Shown here piece after piece: positions 17,728-25,756 of a DNA stretch of 64,000 nucleotides. The notes below the pieces were generated by a model. The model had not been told where the DNA came from. It saw only the letters and a program-made list of their open reading frames with translations, and did not search any database. The DNA comes from Mycobacterium sp. (GTDB lineage: Bacteria > Actinomycetota > Actinomycetes > Mycobacteriales > Mycobacteriaceae): NCBI RefSeq assembly GCF_025933915.1, contig NZ_JAICZA010000001.1:18807-82806 (forward strand), given 5' to 3'. Positions within the stretch are counted from its first letter, which is position 1. Every line of letters starts with the position of its first letter. A program made the translations under genes and the position numbers.

Positions 17728-18530
17728 GCGCGATGCTGGTTGTCGTCGGGGTGACGATAGCGGTGCTGCTGGTAGTGCTGGCACTAGCTTCGCTGGCCGT
17801 GGTGCGCGAGTACGAGCGTGGTGTGGTGTTCCGGATGGGGCGTGCCCGCCCGTTGTACCAGCCCGGGCTGCGGTGGTTGGTTCCGCTGGCAGACAAGATG
17901 ATCCGGGTTGATCAGCGGGTGGTGACGTTGACCATCCCGCCCCAAGAGGTGATCACACGTGACAACGTGCCCGCCCGGGTCAACGCCGTGGTGATGTTCC
18001 AGGTGGTCGAGCCCCTCAAAGCGATTCTCGCCGTGGAAAACTACGCGGTGGCCACCTCACAGATCGCACAGACCACATTGCGCTCGCTGCTGGGCCGCGC
18101 CGACCTGGATACCCTGCTGGCCCAACGCGAGGACCTCAACAGCGACCTTCGGACCATCATCGAGGAGCAGACCCGGCCCTGGGGCATCGAAGTCCGAGTC
18201 GTGGAAATCAAGGACGTCGAGATCCCCGAATCCATGCAGCGGGCGATGGCCCGCGAAGCCGAGGCCGAACGCGAACGTCGTGCCAAAGTCATCAACGCCC
18301 GCGGCGAATTACAGGCATCGGACGAGCTACGCCAGGCCGCCGAGACGCTGTCGAAGAATCCGGCATCGCTTCAACTACGCTACCTGCAAACACTTTTGGA
18401 GCTGGGCGCCGACCAAAACTCGACCGTGGTGTTCCCGCTGCCCGTCGACATACTCACACCGTTCCTGGAGCGCGCGCTCACGACCCGAACGTCACGGCGA
18501 ACTCGACCTGTGTCCGAGCCACCGTCGTGA
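17724..18530 (+). CDS. Slipin/stomatin-like SPFH protein
   Basis: 268-residue membrane-anchored SPFH (prohibitin homology) scaffold. It has one N-terminal span, then VREYERGVVFRMGR, the typical stomatin entry, the core with TTLRSLLGRADLD, and a C-terminal coiled region (AREAEAERERRAKVINARGELQ). Slipins form ring scaffolds in membranes and stabilise membrane enzymes. The GTG start overlaps the preceding stop by four bases. As the third gene of the norB operon it may organise the NO reductase in the membrane, which is inference. Confidence 0.9.
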   Translation: MSAMLVVVGVTIAVLLVVLALASLAVVREYERGVVFRMGRARPLYQPGLRWLVPLADKMIRVDQRVVTLTIPPQEVITRDNVPARVNAVVMFQVVEPLKAILAVENYAVATSQIAQTTLRSLLGRADLDTLLAQREDLNSDLRTIIEEQTRPWGIEVRVVEIKDVEIPESMQRAMAREAEAERERRAKVINARGELQASDELRQAAETLSKNPASLQLRYLQTLLELGADQNSTVVFPLPVDILTPFLERALTTRTSRRTRPVSEPPS

Positions 18531-18584
18531 CCGGCGCCTTGACACACTTTTAACGGTCGGGCATCGTCCGGCGGTGAGGTGTTG

Positions 18585-19682
18585 TCACAACTCGACTCGG
18601 ATCGCCCGTTCCGGGCAGCTCGCCGCACCCTCGAGGGCCTTCTCCAACAGGCTGGCGTCGACGTGGGGCTTGATGACGACGCAGTAGCCCTCGGCATCGG
18701 GTTGGTATATCTCCGGCGCATGCGAGTAGCAGACGCCCCATCCCATACAGCGATTCCGGTTGACGACAACCCTTACCATCTCGCTTTCGTCCGCAACGGC
18801 CGCGGCGAAGCGGGCGCGCACGTCATCCTGGGTGGCGGGGGCGAGCTCCCGCTTGGTGATGAGGTTGACCGCGCGATCCACCGCTTGGGCGTTGGTGGCA
18901 GTCCGGAACAGCATTGGGCAATCGCCGATACCCACCCGGATACCGAGCCCACGATTCAGCGCGTGCTCCCAAAGCTCTTGACGCCGTTCGGCGGAGCTCA
19001 TCGCATACGGCACGACGACGATCTCGTGGTCGATCCACTTCGGGATGCGCGAGACAAGGAAGTCGAGGACCTCGGGGTCGGGATCGTTATAAGACACGCA
19101 ACGATCGGAAAAGTACAACTTGATGTTCAATGGTTGCCGCAAGATCCCGATGCGGGCGGCCAGAATCACCCAGCGCAAGTCGACGGCATTGAACACAGCG
19201 ATGCTTGGGACCAGGCCCAGCTCGGGGAACCGATCGAGTTCGGGTGGGTAAGACGGATGTGAGCCGTTCGAATCGTCCAAATCGACTGCCTTGAACTGGT
19301 TCTCGTCCTCCAGCCACAGCACGCGTTTGACGTGTTGAGCCGGGTCGAACGGTGCGAACAGCAGCCCGGTGCCGGCCGGCGGACGCTCGGCCAGCGCCCA
19401 GATGTGTTCGAGGCTATCGGCGTAGCCGGGATAGGCCAGCGGGTCGACCTCACGGGCCGCAGCCGCCAAGATGGTGCGAGAGACCTCGTCATCGGCCCAG
19501 GCTTGCCGGCCGTCGTCGTAGCGGGCACGGAATTGGACGGCGGTGGCTCCGTGCTGAATGCACTCCACCACGTCGCGGGCCGTCTCTTCGGCGCCGTAGG
19601 GCACATTCGGGTTTTCGTCCTTACTGACGTCCTCGTTGACCCCGACTTCGAGGTACACCTTGCCGTCGTCGCGAAAACTCAT
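18585..19682 (-). CDS. BKACE-like (DUF849) protein fused to a ferredoxin
   Basis: Residues 1 to about 300 have the beta-keto acid cleavage enzyme (DUF849) TIM-barrel layout (KVYLEVGVNED, HALNRGLGIRVGIGD). About residues 305-365 form a small ferredoxin with CMGWGVC and a distal CPERAI, as in [3Fe-4S] or P450-type ferredoxins. Ordinary BKACE enzymes bind zinc through an HxH on strand 2; here the matching site reads VQFRARYDDGR, so both histidines are replaced. The reaction is therefore uncertain. The ATG at 19682 follows AGAAAGG; an in-frame ATG at 19751 lies six bases after a CATAGT -10 and could be a leaderless start with 23 more residues. Operator B lies at the promoter. Confidence 0.75.
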   Translation of the reverse strand: MSFRDDGKVYLEVGVNEDVSKDENPNVPYGAEETARDVVECIQHGATAVQFRARYDDGRQAWADDEVSRTILAAAAREVDPLAYPGYADSLEHIWALAERPPAGTGLLFAPFDPAQHVKRVLWLEDENQFKAVDLDDSNGSHPSYPPELDRFPELGLVPSIAVFNAVDLRWVILAARIGILRQPLNIKLYFSDRCVSYNDPDPEVLDFLVSRIPKWIDHEIVVVPYAMSSAERRQELWEHALNRGLGIRVGIGDCPMLFRTATNAQAVDRAVNLITKRELAPATQDDVRARFAAAVADESEMVRVVVNRNRCMGWGVCYSHAPEIYQPDAEGYCVVIKPHVDASLLEKALEGAASCPERAIRVEL

Positions 19683-19763
19683 TGCGCCGCTGCCCTTTCT
19701 TCGCACATGTCCGCGGCCGGCCGTTGGCCGAACGCGGCTTGCGTGGTCCATGCCCGCACTATG

Positions 19764-19787
19764 TTTTTACAATCGATATTGTGAAAA
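19764..19787 (-). promoter_or_regulatory. Operator B, BKACE-ferredoxin promoter
   Basis: TTTTTACAA-N6-TTGTGAAAA, the same palindrome family as operator A. On the minus strand it covers the spacer between a TTCACA -35 and a CATAGT -10, so a bound protein would repress. The divergent PucR gene begins about 260 bases away. Confidence 0.7.
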
Positions 19788-20048
19788 GTCTAGACGCCGT
19801 CGCGCGCGTTGACCAGAACAGGTGCAAAGGCGATCCCTGACGCGCACGTAATGGCTTGCGCCCGTGTGGCTGACCACTAGCGCGGCCGGACCGAAAACCT
19901 CGGTCGGCGACACCGGCCGCAGGTCGGGCTTGATTGGCGGCGCGTGGCGGATTCCCACTCCGCAGCCAAATCACGTCGTTGCTGGTGATCTGGGGGCAGG
20001 ATACAAAGACATCAACCTCTCGTTTCTGAGCATCGTTGGAGCCGACGC

Positions 20049-21572
20049 ATGATCACATTGGACCGCCTGATGAACGTCCTGGGCGGGTATGGCGTCCGAT
20101 TGCGTTGGTCGTCGGTGCCGCGGTCGACCGAGCTGCGCAGCGTGGTCGTCCACGAGCCGCCCACCGAACGCGCGGTGGTGGGCGATGTATTGCTGGCCAT
20201 CGGCGCCGGCTCGCTCGACGAAGCGGTGCGCTGGGCCGCGTCGGCGCGCGCGGTCGTGGTGGTGCTGCGCGGCGATGAGACGCCGGTGACGTTTGACAGC
20301 AACACCGACGTCGGCGCGGTGATGGTCATCGATGAGACCGTGTCGTGGAGCGCGGTGGCAGCGGTGGTCTACGGCCTGGTGCTGGAGGGCCGCGAGACTG
20401 AATCCGGGCGCGGCCCAACCGATCTGTTCGCGCTCGCCGATAGTTTGGCGGACGGGATCGGCAGCGCAGTCATCATCCACGATCGGCTGCTGCGGGTGCT
20501 GGCGTACTCGAGACTGCAGGAGCACGCAGACGCGGCGCGGGTCGAGACGATCCTTGGACGGCAGACACCGGAACCGCTACGCGCGTTGTTTGATGCGCGG
20601 GGAGTACTCGCACACCTGGCGGTCTCCGATGAGCCACTGTTTGTCGCCGAGGCCCCCGAACAGGGCCTGAGCGGGCGGATGGTGGTCGCGGTGCGATCCG
20701 GCGCGGAACTGATCGGGTCGGTGTGGGTGGCCTGCCCGGCGCCACTGAACGAGGCGGCGCGCAGCGCCTTGGCCGATGGCGCGCACACGGTGGCCCTGCA
20801 TCTGCTGCGGTCGCGCGCCAGCGCGGACCTGGAGCGCCAGGTCGAATCCGAACTGGTGATCCGATTGCTGGAGGGCGCCCCCGACGCGTCCACGGTGGCG
20901 AGCAGGCTGGGCCTGGCGCACAACGGTTTGCGCGTGATCGCGGTGCAGGCGTTCGTCGGAGACGACCGCGATGCCGCGTTGTTGTTGGCATTCGAACGCG
21001 CCACCACGGGATTCGGCTGGTCACGGCCGGGGCGCAGCGCATTGGCGGGCAACATCGTGTATACCGTGCTTCCGGGCGAGGACGCGCTGACGGCGCGGCG
21101 CTGGGTGGCCGCTTTGCGGGCGGCCCTGCCCGAACGGGTGACGGTGATCGCCGGAGTCAGTGGTGTGGCCGAGGTGGCAGATCTCGCCGCCGCACGCCAG
21201 GAGGCCGACGAATGCCTGGCGCTGCACGAGATGTCACCCACCGCCGCGCCTCCGGCCTACGACGAGTCGTGGGACGACATCCTGCTGCAGCGGCTGCGTG
21301 CCGCGGCGCGGTCGGGGCGCGCGCCGACCCGCGGGCCGGTGGCCGAACTGCGCCGCCACGACCACGCCAACGGCACCGACTACGTGCCCACGCTACGGGC
21401 ATGGCTGGAGGCCCAGGGCGACCCGGCCGAGGCCGGCGAACGTCTGGGAGTGCACGAAAACACCGTGCGTTACCGGCTGCGCAAAATGGCCGAGATCACC
21501 AACCTGTCATTGGACGACGCCGCAAAGCGACTGGCCATGATGATCGAGCTCGCGGCCACCGACACCGATTGA
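20049..21572 (+). CDS. PucR/CdaR-family transcriptional regulator
   Basis: 507 residues. The C-terminal 60 residues contain the PucR helix-turn-helix (AGERLGVHENTVRYRLRK, then LSLDDAAKRLAM). The N-terminal part resembles the PucR purine-catabolism domain and the middle the GGDEF-like/CdaR region (DLERQVESELVIRLLEG). Such regulators respond to metabolites of purine, sugar acid or amino acid catabolism. It is divergent from the BKACE-ferredoxin gene, about 300 bases away, and could control it or the downstream FAD oxidoreductase. No effector can be assigned. Confidence 0.85.
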   Translation: MITLDRLMNVLGGYGVRLRWSSVPRSTELRSVVVHEPPTERAVVGDVLLAIGAGSLDEAVRWAASARAVVVVLRGDETPVTFDSNTDVGAVMVIDETVSWSAVAAVVYGLVLEGRETESGRGPTDLFALADSLADGIGSAVIIHDRLLRVLAYSRLQEHADAARVETILGRQTPEPLRALFDARGVLAHLAVSDEPLFVAEAPEQGLSGRMVVAVRSGAELIGSVWVACPAPLNEAARSALADGAHTVALHLLRSRASADLERQVESELVIRLLEGAPDASTVASRLGLAHNGLRVIAVQAFVGDDRDAALLLAFERATTGFGWSRPGRSALAGNIVYTVLPGEDALTARRWVAALRAALPERVTVIAGVSGVAEVADLAAARQEADECLALHEMSPTAAPPAYDESWDDILLQRLRAAARSGRAPTRGPVAELRRHDHANGTDYVPTLRAWLEAQGDPAEAGERLGVHENTVRYRLRKMAEITNLSLDDAAKRLAMMIELAATDTD

Positions 21573-21688
21573 CCGACGACGCTGTCGAAATCCGACAACG
21601 CGACGCGGCACCATTGTCTTGCCTCGGCAAACCTTGCGGCGACCATCGGCGACATCATGAGGTTGTCCATCTATGGCCAGGTTCGAGT

Positions 21689-21710
21689 GGCGGCCGGGCT
21701 TCCGGCCGCC
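21689..21710 (+). repeat. Perfect inverted repeat upstream of the Rv1733c-like gene
   Basis: GGCGGCCGG, a four-base loop, then CCGGCCGCC: a nine-pair GC stem with no T tract. It lies about 50 bases before the next start. It could be a terminator of the pucR transcript, a 5' UTR hairpin or an operator. Confidence 0.5.
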
Positions 21711-21757
21711 ATGTGCGACTGCAAACCCCGTGTCGACCCGTCGATAGGAAACATCCG

Positions 21758-22390
21758 ATGAGCACCAGACGTCCCGATCATCTGCAGCCCGCCGACGATC
21801 CGGACGATGACGCCACCATGGAAAACATGGAAAGCTTCACCGTGCCACTGCCGCGGAGAGTGTCCCCGCGGCTTTTCGGCCGCAACCCGCTGATCCGCGC
21901 CAGCGACCGGGTGGAGGCGCTGGTTTTGGTGTTGGCCATCGCGATCTCGCTGGTCGCGGTGCCTATCGGTGCCGCCGTGGGCACCGCCGTCCACGAATCC
22001 CGAACTCGGGTTCACGCCGAGCAAGCGCAGGTTCGCCGGCAGGTGACCGCGACGTCCATCGGGGACAGCAACCGCAGGGATGTCGAGGGCCCAACGGTGA
22101 CGGTGCCTGCCCGGTGGCTCGTCGACGGGACCGAACACACCGGCGACGTCGCCGCGCCGCCGAACGTGAAGACCGGTGACGAGATCGAGATCTGGGTCGA
22201 CGCCTTGGGTTCCCCGGTGCGCCCTCCGGTATGGACCGCCGCCGAGGAAGGGGTGGCGTTCGCCGTGGCGACGTGGTCCACCATGAGTTTGTTGGCAGCA
22301 GGCCTATTCGGCGTCGCCCGTGTCGCCCTTGACCGATCCCGCTATGCCAGGTGGCAACGGGACTTCGACAGCCTTGTGGGGCATCGGTGA
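21758..22390 (+). CDS. Rv1733c-like membrane protein
   Basis: 210 residues, the same length as I recall for M. tuberculosis Rv1733c, a dormancy-regulon antigen. Two membrane spans flank an external domain. Shared features from memory: FGRNPLIRASDRVEALVLVL before span 1, GTAVHESRTRVHAEQAQ after it, TVPARWLVDG and GDEIEIWVD in the loop, and a C-terminal WQRDFDSL. Function is unknown even in M. tuberculosis. The ATG is preceded by GATAGGAAAC. No convincing DosR box was found upstream, unlike the relative. A strong intrinsic terminator follows. Confidence 0.85.
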   Translation: MSTRRPDHLQPADDPDDDATMENMESFTVPLPRRVSPRLFGRNPLIRASDRVEALVLVLAIAISLVAVPIGAAVGTAVHESRTRVHAEQAQVRRQVTATSIGDSNRRDVEGPTVTVPARWLVDGTEHTGDVAAPPNVKTGDEIEIWVDALGSPVRPPVWTAAEEGVAFAVATWSTMSLLAAGLFGVARVALDRSRYARWQRDFDSLVGHR

Positions 22391-22422
22391 CATCACCGCA
22401 GCCGCAGTCAAATTGCCGACCG

Positions 22423-22458
22423 ATCCCCGCAGTCGACGCCTGCGGGGATTTGTCTTTC
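22423..22458 (+). terminator. Intrinsic terminator after the Rv1733c-like gene
   Basis: ATCCCCGCAG, a seven-base loop, CTGCGGGGAT: a perfect ten-pair stem followed by TTGTCTTT. One of the few classic terminators in the window. It separates the membrane protein gene from the FAD oxidoreductase. Confidence 0.8.
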
Positions 22459-22636
22459 CCGGCGCGGATGCTCTCCCCCGTCCCGAGCTGACGTCCGGTC
22501 AGACAACCGCGGCAACGGCGTTGTCGGTTCGGCACAACGCCCTACGCCCCGGTTGTCGGTTTCCGGCAAACACCGCGGCACCCGCGCACACCACCATGGA
22601 GATCACCAATCAGAGGTTCAGCTGCGGAGGTGCGCG

Positions 22637-23914
22637 ATGGATGGCGACGAACGTCTTGACGGCGGCCCCAGGTCGGTGATCGTCGTCGGCGCCGGCATCG
22701 TGGGACTGTCCACGGCCTGGTTCCTCCAGGAGCGGGGAGTCGACGTCACGGTGGTCGATCGCACGGGCGTTGCCGCGGGCGCGTCATGGGGCAACGCGGG
22801 ATGGATCGCTCCGGGATTGACCCTTCCGCACCACTACTCCGGGGTGCTGCGCGATGAACCGCAGGCCCTTCGCGATCCGGTCACGCCGACGCACCTACCC
22901 TCGACCGTAGGCGCGCACCTGGGCGCCTTTTTCATGCAACTGTCACCCTCTCATCGGCGTTCGTCGTCGCAGCGGACCCTGCGGGCCAGCGTGGCGCTCA
23001 ACGAGGACTGCATCGAAGCCTTCGATGTGCTCATCGCCAACGGGGTCGATGCCCCGGTAACCGACGCGCCGATCACCGCGCTGTTTCGCGGCACCAGGGA
23101 AGCGGAACGCATGCTGGAAATGCTGCGCCAGCTCGAAAATGCAGGCCAGCCAATGTATGTCACCGCGCTATCCGGCGAGGCGTTGCGCGAGCAGGTGCCC
23201 CTGGCCTCGCCGGCAGTCACCGCCGCACTGAACATCAACGGCCAGCGCTTCGTCGATCCCCGGCGTTTCGTAGAAGCCCTGGGCCGCTCGGTGATGGCCC
23301 GCGGGGCCGCGATGCACAGACTTGAAATCGACGACGTTCACAGCTCCGGCGGCGGCGCCGCGGTGCAGCCGCGCCGCGGCGACCCCCTGACCGCCGACGC
23401 CGCGGTCATCGCCACCGGTGACCGGTTGTCACGGCTCGCCGGCCGCTGGCTGCGGGTCCCCGTCCAGGCCCAGAGCGGCTACTCGTTCACCGTGCCGGTT
23501 GACCGCCCGATACTGGCGCCCATCTACCTGCCGGACGTTCGGGTGGCGTGCACGCCCTACAAGGGCGCGCTGCGTGTTTCAGGCACCCTGGAAGTCCGCC
23601 ACCGCCACCAACCGCACCCACGCGAACGGATGGAGTCCATCGCCGCCGCAGCCAGTTCCCTGCTGGACGGGGTGGATTGGACCGCACGCAACAATCTGTG
23701 GGCCGGTGCGTGCACGGTCACGCCCGACGGCCGCGCCCTGATCGGTGAGCTGGCACGGGGCGTCTACGTGGCCGGCGGGCACGGCATGTGGGGCTTGGCA
23801 CACGGCCCGGTAACCGGTCGGCTGTTGGCCGAACAGATCACTACCGGCAAGCAGCCGCAGGCTCTGGCCGAGTTCGATCCGCAGCACAGAACCCTGCGCA
23901 ACGCCGCCCGATAA
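22637..23914 (+). CDS. FAD-dependent amino acid dehydrogenase, DadA-like
   Basis: 425-residue FAD oxidoreductase of the DAO family (D-amino acid dehydrogenase group). The Rossmann motif is VVGAGIVGLSTAW at residues 14-26, the substrate-side segment ASWGNAGWIAP is typical of DadA, and a C-terminal GHGMWGLAHGPVTGR closes the FAD site. It would oxidise an amino acid or sarcosine-like amine, passing electrons to quinone. The ATG follows GGAGG. It follows the PucR and Rv1733c-like genes on the same strand but behind a terminator, so it is probably its own unit. The substrate is not deducible. Confidence 0.85.
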   Translation: MDGDERLDGGPRSVIVVGAGIVGLSTAWFLQERGVDVTVVDRTGVAAGASWGNAGWIAPGLTLPHHYSGVLRDEPQALRDPVTPTHLPSTVGAHLGAFFMQLSPSHRRSSSQRTLRASVALNEDCIEAFDVLIANGVDAPVTDAPITALFRGTREAERMLEMLRQLENAGQPMYVTALSGEALREQVPLASPAVTAALNINGQRFVDPRRFVEALGRSVMARGAAMHRLEIDDVHSSGGGAAVQPRRGDPLTADAAVIATGDRLSRLAGRWLRVPVQAQSGYSFTVPVDRPILAPIYLPDVRVACTPYKGALRVSGTLEVRHRHQPHPRERMESIAAAASSLLDGVDWTARNNLWAGACTVTPDGRALIGELARGVYVAGGHGMWGLAHGPVTGRLLAEQITTGKQPQALAEFDPQHRTLRNAAR

Positions 23915-24046
23915 CTCCGAAACCAGACCGCGGCGGGGGCTGGCCCCTCACGGGCTCCCGTCGTCGAAAACGGTCACCCAGTAATAGCCCTGTGAAACCG
24001 CACTTCTCGCGTGTACTCGAACGCTGTCAAACGAAAGGGAACAGAT

Positions 24047-24514
24047 ATGACTAGCACACAACCTGCGTGGATTTCGCCGCAAGGCTACGAGCGGCTGCAG
24101 CGGGAACTGGCCACGCTGCGGGAGTTGTGTGACACCAACGGTGTTGGCAGCGCCACTGACGAAAACTCGGTCGCCGTCCAGCGCGCTTGGCAGGTCCGCA
24201 TTCGACGGATCCATGAGTTGTTGGTGGATGCCGTCGTCGGCGAGGACCCGCCCGATGACGGGATCGCCGAACCGGGCATGGTTTTGACCATCCGCTACGA
24301 CGACACCGGCGAAGTCGAAACATTCCTGTTCGGCGTGCGCGGTGCCGAATACGGTGGCATGGAGGTCTATTCGATGCGATCGCCGCTGGGTGCCGCCATC
24401 GCCGGTGCACATCCCGGCGAGCAGCGCACCTACACCCTGCCCAGCGGTATTGCGCTCACCGTCACACTCGTGAAGGCCGTACCCTACGGTGTGCATCTGG
24501 CCAGCCTCAGCTGA
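24047..24514 (+). CDS. GreA/GreB-like transcription factor
   Basis: 155 residues. The start follows AAAGGGA. It has an N-terminal helical part (GYERLQRELATLRELC, then QRAWQVRIRRIHELL) and a C-terminal FKBP-like Gre domain (SPLGAAIAGAHPGEQRTY). It belongs to the GreA-like group that includes M. tuberculosis Rv3788, proteins that bind RNA polymerase near the secondary channel, often without cleavage activity. The region between the helices, RIHELLVDAVVGEDPPDDG, is where GreA would have its acidic tip. It lies between the DadA-like gene and a tiny membrane peptide, convergent with regulator 1. Confidence 0.8.
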   Translation: MTSTQPAWISPQGYERLQRELATLRELCDTNGVGSATDENSVAVQRAWQVRIRRIHELLVDAVVGEDPPDDGIAEPGMVLTIRYDDTGEVETFLFGVRGAEYGGMEVYSMRSPLGAAIAGAHPGEQRTYTLPSGIALTVTLVKAVPYGVHLASLS

Positions 24515-24524
24515 TGGTGATCTC

Positions 24525-24617
24525 ATGATGTTCGACCTGATCGACCCGTTGGCGACGATGCTTCTTTTGATCGCCGCGATTTTCCTGCTGATGGCCGTCG
24601 CGTACGGGCGAATGTGA
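24525..24617 (+). CDS. Putative 30-aa single-span membrane peptide
   Basis: Thirty codons starting ATGATG ten bases after the GreA-like stop. The peptide has an acidic head (FDLIDP), one hydrophobic helix rich in Leu, Ile and Ala (TMLLLIAAIFLL) and a basic tail (YGRM). Composition and topology are those of a genuine small membrane protein, and the position suggests translational coupling with the gene before it. The ribosome site is weak (GGTGAT). No family was recognised. Confidence 0.45.
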   Translation: MMFDLIDPLATMLLLIAAIFLLMAVAYGRM

Positions 24618-24647
24618 TCTCCGCTGCCACCCGCGCGTGTGAGGCCG

Positions 24648-25340
24648 TCACAACCGCACGCCGAGAATAGGATTCGAGGTTGTCGCCGAGGCACCTTGTA
24701 GCTTCAGGTGGGCCAGGCATAGATCGGGTTGAACGAACGCCTCCAGCCGGTCGACGGCGACGGGCACGGCTTCGTTGTCGAGAACTCCCTGCATCAGGCC
24801 CAGATGAATCGGGCACACGATCTTGGGATGGCTCTCGGCTAGTTCCAGGAATGGGCAATGCCGCAAGCCGATTTGCTGCTCTCCCCCGGATTTGCGACGC
24901 TCGGGTGCAAACCCGAACTCATCGAGCACGCCCTCGAGGTGGTCGATCGAGTCCTTCGCGGTGGTCTTCTTGCGCGGTGGCGCAGTCCTTCTGAACTGTC
25001 GTCCCCACGCACGACCCGCGGCCTGTGCCTCGGCGCTCGGATCACGACCGGAGGCAATCGTCGCCGCCAGGATCTCGGCGAGCAGCCGGTAATGACGCGG
25101 TCCGCTCCGGTCCATCCGCGGGACCGCGCGAAACATCAGCGGTGGCCGCCCCGGTCGTTTGCGGCCCGGCCCGACCTGCTCGACCCGGCCGTCGTTGACC
25201 AACGTGTCCAGGTGGAAGCGGACCGTATTAGGGTGCACATCAAGCGCTTTGGCGATCGCGGCAATGCTCATCGGGGCGGACCCCGCCTGCAACACCCGCA
25301 GCACATCACGACGGCGGCCGGACGACTCCTCGCGTGACAT
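24648..25340 (-). CDS. Regulator 1: SufR-like winged-helix, putative Fe-S sensor
   Basis: 230 residues. The N-terminal winged helix (IAKALDVHPNTVRFHLD, then the wing RPGRPPLMFR) resembles ArsR/SufR regulators. The C-terminal domain has HCPFLELA, CPIH and DLCLAHL, giving C-x13-C-x31-C, the arrangement I associate with cluster-binding SufR-type repressors. Two paralogues in the window share it (30372 and 38912). It lies ten bases after fdxA on the same strand, so both are expressed from the promoter with operator C, and autoregulation is likely. Binding of NO or O2 to a cluster is inference. It is the best candidate to bind operators A-E. Confidence 0.82.
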   Translation of the reverse strand: MSREESSGRRRDVLRVLQAGSAPMSIAAIAKALDVHPNTVRFHLDTLVNDGRVEQVGPGRKRPGRPPLMFRAVPRMDRSGPRHYRLLAEILAATIASGRDPSAEAQAAGRAWGRQFRRTAPPRKKTTAKDSIDHLEGVLDEFGFAPERRKSGGEQQIGLRHCPFLELAESHPKIVCPIHLGLMQGVLDNEAVPVAVDRLEAFVQPDLCLAHLKLQGASATTSNPILGVRL

Positions 25341-25350
25341 GGCGATCGCG

Positions 25351-25704
25351 CTACGCGTGCTGAGGGTCCTGCTTGGGCAGGTTGGCCACCAACGGTGTGT
25401 CGACGCCGAGGGGACCGAGCTTGGCGGCCCCACCCGGTGACCCCAGGGGCTCATCACGGCCCGGCAGGGTTTCGGAAAAGAACGCCGCGTTGTCCGCTTG
25501 GTAGGGCTGCAACTCGTCGGGCAGGTCATCCTCGTAGTAGATCGCCTCGACGGGGCAAACGGGCTCGCATGCGCCGCAATCCACGCACTCGTCGGGATGA
25601 ATGTAGAGCGCCCTGCCACCCTCGTAGATGCAGTCGACGGGACACTCCTCGACGCAGGCCCGGTCCATCACATCAACGCATGGCTTTCCGATCACATATG
25701 CCAT
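25351..25704 (-). CDS. fdxA: Ferredoxin FdxA (7Fe type)
   Basis: 117-residue ferredoxin carrying one [3Fe-4S] and one [4Fe-4S] cluster. Motifs are KPCVDVMDRACVEECPVD and ECVDCGACEPVCPVEAIY. The C-terminal extension NAAFFSETLPGR, PLGSPGGAA and GVDTPLVA matches, as remembered, the FdxA of M. tuberculosis (Rv2007c), a hypoxia/NO-induced ferredoxin. The ATG sits ten bases from operator C. It forms a two-gene unit with regulator 1 and is divergent from the b561-molybdopterin oxidoreductase, a likely electron partner. Confidence 0.93.
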   Translation of the reverse strand: MAYVIGKPCVDVMDRACVEECPVDCIYEGGRALYIHPDECVDCGACEPVCPVEAIYYEDDLPDELQPYQADNAAFFSETLPGRDEPLGSPGGAAKLGPLGVDTPLVANLPKQDPQHA

Positions 25705-25713
25705 GCCGTAGAG

Positions 25714-25737
25714 TTTACACAAGCCAGGTTGTATAAA
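25714..25737 (+). promoter_or_regulatory. Operator C, shared by fdxA-regulator 1 and the oxidoreductase
   Basis: TTTACACAA-N6-TTGTATAAA, the best copy of the palindrome: nine-base arms with one mismatch. It sits between divergent starts and covers TATAAA, the likely -10 of the rightward gene. One bound dimer could control both directions and the regulator itself. Confidence 0.8.
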
Positions 25738-25756
25738 CCAGATGGAGCGGCCAACC

